Below are positions 51,008 through 53,531 of a stretch of DNA of 53,531 bases, piece by piece. Both the position numbers and the translations under genes were made by a program. Position 1 is the first letter of the stretch. Every line of letters begins with the position of its first letter. The notes below the pieces were generated by a model. The model had not been told where the DNA came from, did not search any database, and saw only the letters and a program-made list of their open reading frames with translations. The stretch is from Clostridia bacterium (GTDB lineage: Bacteria > Bacillota_A > Clostridia > Christensenellales > Aristaeellaceae), in assembly GCA_017430945.1 (NCBI GenBank), contig JAFRMB010000048.1, forward strand, positions 1-53,531, written 5' to 3'.

Positions 51008-51102
51008 TCCATCAACCTCCGCTCGACGATCGCCCTGCGATCCATACGCCGTTCAAAAAACGATCCCCGTGTCTTACCTGCCTCGATCCCGGCAGTTCAC
51101 GG

Positions 51103-51621
51103 TCACTCGATGACCACGGTGATGCCCGCAGCCGCGAACACGTCCCGGGCGGCGGGCGTGATCAGCGTGCCCGCCCCGAAGCGGATCTCTCCCTCGGCGC
51201 CTGCGCACATGCGCTTTGCGCACGCCTCGGTCACCAGCCGGTCGCGGTTCGGGCGGGCGTGGGTCTCCACCGCCTGCGGCGGCCGCTGCTTTTCCGGCGG
51301 CAGCGGCGGCTCGAGCGTCGTCACGGTGTCCCGGCAGCCCTCCAAAGGCTTCACGCCGAACACCATGAGCTGCCGCACATAGCCCTCGAGCATGGCGTAG
51401 AGCGCCCGGCTGCCCTGTCCCGCACACGTCCGGTGCGGCGGCGCATCCGCCGCCATCAGCACCTCTACGCCGTTCAGCAGCGCTTCGGTCACCGCGCGGC
51501 ACAGCCCGTCGACCGGCAGTCCGAGCGCCAGGCCGGACAGCTGGAGCGTGGTCATGCGGCCGATGATGACGCGTTCGTACTTTTTGATGTTCCCGCAGCG
51601 CTCATAATCCTCCAGGCCCAT
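51103..51621 (-). pseudogene. BMC-associated protein of eut loci, C-terminal part after a frameshift
   Basis: The 172 residues begin MGLEDYERCGNIKKYERVII. This fits the small unnamed protein found between pduL/eutD and eutN in Firmicutes eut operons (TIGR02536-like, from memory). It contains MAADAPPHRTCAGQGSRALY and ends in ITPAARDVFAAAGITVVIE, a module also seen near the N-terminus of EutT here. The reading frame continues in homologous-looking sequence upstream of this ATG (RITARCRV before MGLEDYE) without a Shine-Dalgarno sequence, while the natural N-terminus is in another frame (51621-51791). So the gene is probably split by an indel of one or two bases, or the halves are coupled through TAATG. 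Confidence 0.7.
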
Positions 51622-51791
51622 TACGCGGCATCGCGCGGTGATCCGGCGGGTAGCTGCGCCGCGTCGCCCAGCACGAGCACCCGGGGCAGGCCCGCGTCGT
51701 CCGCAGGTGCGGCGGCGCCGCGCTCGGACAGCCGGCGCATGACCTGCTCCGTCACGGCTTCCACCAGCCGCGTCAGCTCCTCCTCGCGCAT
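51621..51791 (-). pseudogene. BMC-associated protein of eut loci, N-terminal part before the frameshift
   Basis: The 56 residues are MREEELTRLVEAVTEQVMRR, typical of the encapsulation-type amphipathic helices of BMC cargo, followed by LPRVLVLGDAAQLPAG. They end at a TAA that overlaps the next ATG (TAATG). GGGGGAGG precedes the start, which lies 19 bases inside pduL. The last six residues (SPRDAA) look out of frame. See the C-terminal entry. Confidence 0.7.
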
Positions 51792-52462
51792 GTGTCCTCC
51801 CCCTTCACGATGGTGCCGATCACGCCGCGCCCGACCATGGCGGCATTGGCCTCGTCAAAGTCGATGTGCAGCGCCAGGCTCGCCCGCTGCTTGACGCGCG
51901 CGATCGCCCGCACGGTCGTCGGGCGTTCGGTGTCCAGCCGGACGGTGAGCGCCTCGCCGTTTTTGATGCCCATGCGCGCCGCATCCTGCTCGGTCATGTG
52001 CACGTGCGCCAGCGCGATGATGGCGCTGCCCCTGGCCTCCAGGATCCCGGCGGGCCCGATCAGCAGGACGTCTGCAGCGCCGTCGAGGTTGCCGGACAGC
52101 CGAAGGGGCGCATCGATGCCCAGCGCCCGGCAATCCTGTGCGGACAGCTCGACCTGCACGGCACTGCGCTCCGGCCCCAGCACGGCCACGTTGTCGAACG
52201 TGCCCTTTGCCGTCACGATCTTCACGCGGTCCTCCGAAAGGAACTCTCCCGGCTGGCTGAGCGCGCGCTTGTTGACCAGCTGGTGGTCCGGCCCGAACAG
52301 CTTCCGAACGGCTTCCCGCGTGAGATGCACGTGACGCGCGGAGACCTCCACAGGCACAGTGTCCGGCGCGCCGGCCTGGCGGGGCGCCGCTGACGGCGCC
52401 GCGCATCGACTGACGACGCTCTCGACGATGCGCCGGATATCCTCTTCACTGTAATAGTTCAT
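51773..52462 (-). CDS. pduL: phosphate propanoyltransferase / phosphotransacylase (PduL)
   Basis: Converts acyl-CoA to acyl phosphate inside the microcompartment, recycling CoA. The 229 residues have an N-terminal helix MNYYSEEDIRRIVESVVSRC that fits an encapsulation peptide. Two zinc-binding PduL domains follow with VEVSARHVHLT and ALAHVHMTEQDAARMG. GGAGGTGAC precedes the ATG. It lies 6 bases after eutT. Its product would feed an acetate- or propionate-type kinase outside the window. Confidence 0.96.
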   Translation of the reverse strand: MNYYSEEDIRRIVESVVSRCAAPSAAPRQAGAPDTVPVEVSARHVHLTREAVRKLFGPDHQLVNKRALSQPGEFLSEDRVKIVTAKGTFDNVAVLGPERSAVQVELSAQDCRALGIDAPLRLSGNLDGAADVLLIGPAGILEARGSAIIALAHVHMTEQDAARMGIKNGEALTVRLDTERPTTVRAIARVKQRASLALHIDFDEANAAMVGRGVIGTIVKGEDTCARRS

Positions 52463-52468
52463 GCCTTG

Positions 52469-53221
52469 TCACCTCCGACGGTCGAGGCCGCCCGTGAGCA
52501 GCCGGGCAAATATCAGGTAGACCGCGCTGGAGAGCCGGTTCAGCGCGCGCACGATGTCCGGCCGCGCACAGCCGCCACCGCCTCCTGAGAAGGCGCGCAT
52601 CGCCGCCAGCTCCGCCTCGCGCACCTGCGTGCGCAGCAGATTGACCCGCAGCGCCAGACTGCCCATGTCCCGGCTCGGGATGGGATGGTCGATGCCGCAG
52701 CTCCCCTTCAGGTCATGGGACGCGCGGCGCAACTCGTCCTCCGTCATGCCCAGCAGGCTTGCCGGTTCGAGCGGCGCCTCGCGCACCTCCGCCGCCAGGA
52801 TCTGGCGCACGCGCGCCAGCACATCGTCCAGCGCGTCGGCCAGCGCCGGCGCGCCCGCCGACATGGCTGCCGCCTGCAGGCACAGGATCTGGGCCTGCAG
52901 CGTATCGAGCTTCCCCCGGAACGCGATCCTCGGGTGCAACTTGCTCACCAGGCGGTTCCCGGACAGATGGGTCATATCCTCGGGTTTTTCCGCCATCGGT
53001 TCGCCCGTCTCCGCGTCGACGAACCTCGGCCTGCCGACCGATACGGGCAGGGGCACGCGGGTCATCGTCGCGCCGGCTTCGACCAGCCTGATGCCGTTCT
53101 CGCGTATGAAATCGCGCGCGGCCGGCGTCAGCATCGTGTCGGGCGCGACGGTATAGGTGTCACTGTGCGTCCGGTGCCAATGGGCGCGCAGCTCCACATC
53201 CGTCAACAGCTTCTTCTTCAT
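52469..53221 (-). CDS. eutT: EutT-type ATP:cob(I)alamin adenosyltransferase
   Basis: Makes adenosylcobalamin for the B12 enzyme of the microcompartment. The 250 residues start at ATG 53221. The N-terminal region HWHRTHSDTYTV and LTPAARDFIRENGIRLVEAG is followed by the EutT core THLSGNRLVSKLHPRIAFRG, then KLDTLQAQILCLQAAA. The HxxxCCxxC cluster of the enterobacterial enzyme is reduced to a single Cys here (ILCLQ). The C-terminal helical bundle has ELRRASHDLKG and LLRTQVREAELAAMRAF. It follows a shell gene by 77 bases. Confidence 0.93.
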   Translation of the reverse strand: MKKKLLTDVELRAHWHRTHSDTYTVAPDTMLTPAARDFIRENGIRLVEAGATMTRVPLPVSVGRPRFVDAETGEPMAEKPEDMTHLSGNRLVSKLHPRIAFRGKLDTLQAQILCLQAAAMSAGAPALADALDDVLARVRQILAAEVREAPLEPASLLGMTEDELRRASHDLKGSCGIDHPIPSRDMGSLALRVNLLRTQVREAELAAMRAFSGGGGGCARPDIVRALNRLSSAVYLIFARLLTGGLDRRR

Positions 53222-53298
53222 CGTCTTTTCCACGCCGCACGGCTCACGTGCCGGGCGGCCTCTTCTCATTCACAAAACGGGCGCGCCTGCGCCGTGCG

Positions 53299-53531
53299 TC
53301 ACCGGTCGCAGTGCTCGAGCGTGGGCAGTATGAATTCCACCTCGTCGTGCGGACGCGGGATCACGTGCACGCTGATCAGCTCGCCCACCTTGGACGCCGC
53401 CGCCGCGCCCGCGTCCGTCGCCGCCTTCACCGCGCCGACGTCGCCGCGCACCATCACCGTCACCAGGCCGCCGCCCACGTGTACCTTGCCGATCAGGTGG
53501 ACGTTCGCCGCCTTGACCATCGCATCAGCCG
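53299..53531 (-). CDS. BMC shell hexamer protein (PduA/EutM-like), 5' end outside window
   Basis: The frame is open to the window edge; about 77 residues of the C-terminal part of a single BMC domain are visible: [40 protein letters not shown] and [19 protein letters not shown]. This is the pore-forming shell hexamer family. It is the furthest upstream gene seen of the BMC operon; the signature enzyme genes must lie beyond. Confidence 0.93.
   Translation of the reverse strand, partial: ADAMVKAANVHLIGKVHVGGGLVTVMVRGDVGAVKAATDAGAAAASKVGELISVHVIPRPHDEVEFILPTLEHCDR

Overview
The window is a piece of a chromosome from a high-GC, Gram-positive-type anaerobe, most likely a gut Clostridia lineage (Christensenellales/Oscillospirales-like). 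This rests on the rpmB // yloU-yloV(fakA)-recG neighbourhood typical of Firmicutes, an alpha2-type glycyl-tRNA synthetase, an LCP wall ligase, a TagF-like CDP-glycerol transferase domain, AddA, and a cobalamin-linked bacterial microcompartment (BMC) locus. Several sigma-A-type promoters (TTGxxx, 17-18 bp, TATAAT) and GC-rich hairpin terminators can be read directly. No rRNA, tRNA, transposase, integrase or CRISPR array was seen, and gene density is ordinary.

Layout. 1-2.5 kb: 3' end of glyQS, converging on glpK. 2.6-6.3 kb: a 766-residue, extremely acidic single-pass membrane protein divergent from an LCP protein. 6.4-8.5 kb: a secreted WG-repeat-like protein and a small membrane protein. 8.6-13 kb: an operon of an RlmL/YpsC-type RNA methyltransferase, a GH127-like glycosidase and an aldo/keto reductase with a ferredoxin tail. 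13.1-20.2 kb: a long minus-strand run beginning with an NrtR-type regulator and containing a salvage-oriented NAD pathway (pncA, nadD, pncB, nadE), then an M32 carboxypeptidase, a short rhodanese-like ORF and a secreted unknown. Two TGGTCA/TGACCA-type sites flank the nrtR promoter. 20.3-25.1 kb: rpmB, then yloU, fakA-like yloV and recG. 25.2-28.4 kb: a DtxR/MntR-type regulator, a LysR regulator and an NSS Na+-symporter. 28.5-32.4 kb: a TRAP transporter (dctP, dctQ, dctM) with a VOC protein and a protein made of 24-residue tandem repeats. 32.5-41.9 kb: envelope genes (a propeller/TagF fusion, uppP, a GT2 glycosyltransferase, an ATP-grasp enzyme) around addA. 42-45.9 kb: polyamine ABC transporter potABCD. 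45.9-47.95 kb: an exported CbiK cobaltochelatase and a small secreted partner behind a cobalamin riboswitch with a readable terminator. 47.98-53.53 kb: the distal part of a BMC operon (shell hexamer, eutT, pduL, a frameshifted BMC gene, eutN, pduS, pduT, eutS/pduU, eutP/pduV) that runs off the right edge.

How it works together. The BMC genes include an adenosyltransferase (EutT), a cobalamin-reductase-like PduS and a phosphotransacylase (PduL). They therefore imply an AdoB12-dependent signature enzyme (ethanolamine ammonia-lyase or a diol dehydratase) beyond the edge. The B12-riboswitch-controlled exported chelatase sits immediately downstream of that operon. The gene order is mixed: its first half resembles Firmicutes eut loci and its second half follows the pduS-T-U-V order. 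The most distinctive items are this mosaic BMC/B12 arrangement with one broken gene, the NrtR-controlled NAD operon, the propeller-glycerophosphotransferase fusion, and the large acidic repeat protein opposite the LCP gene.
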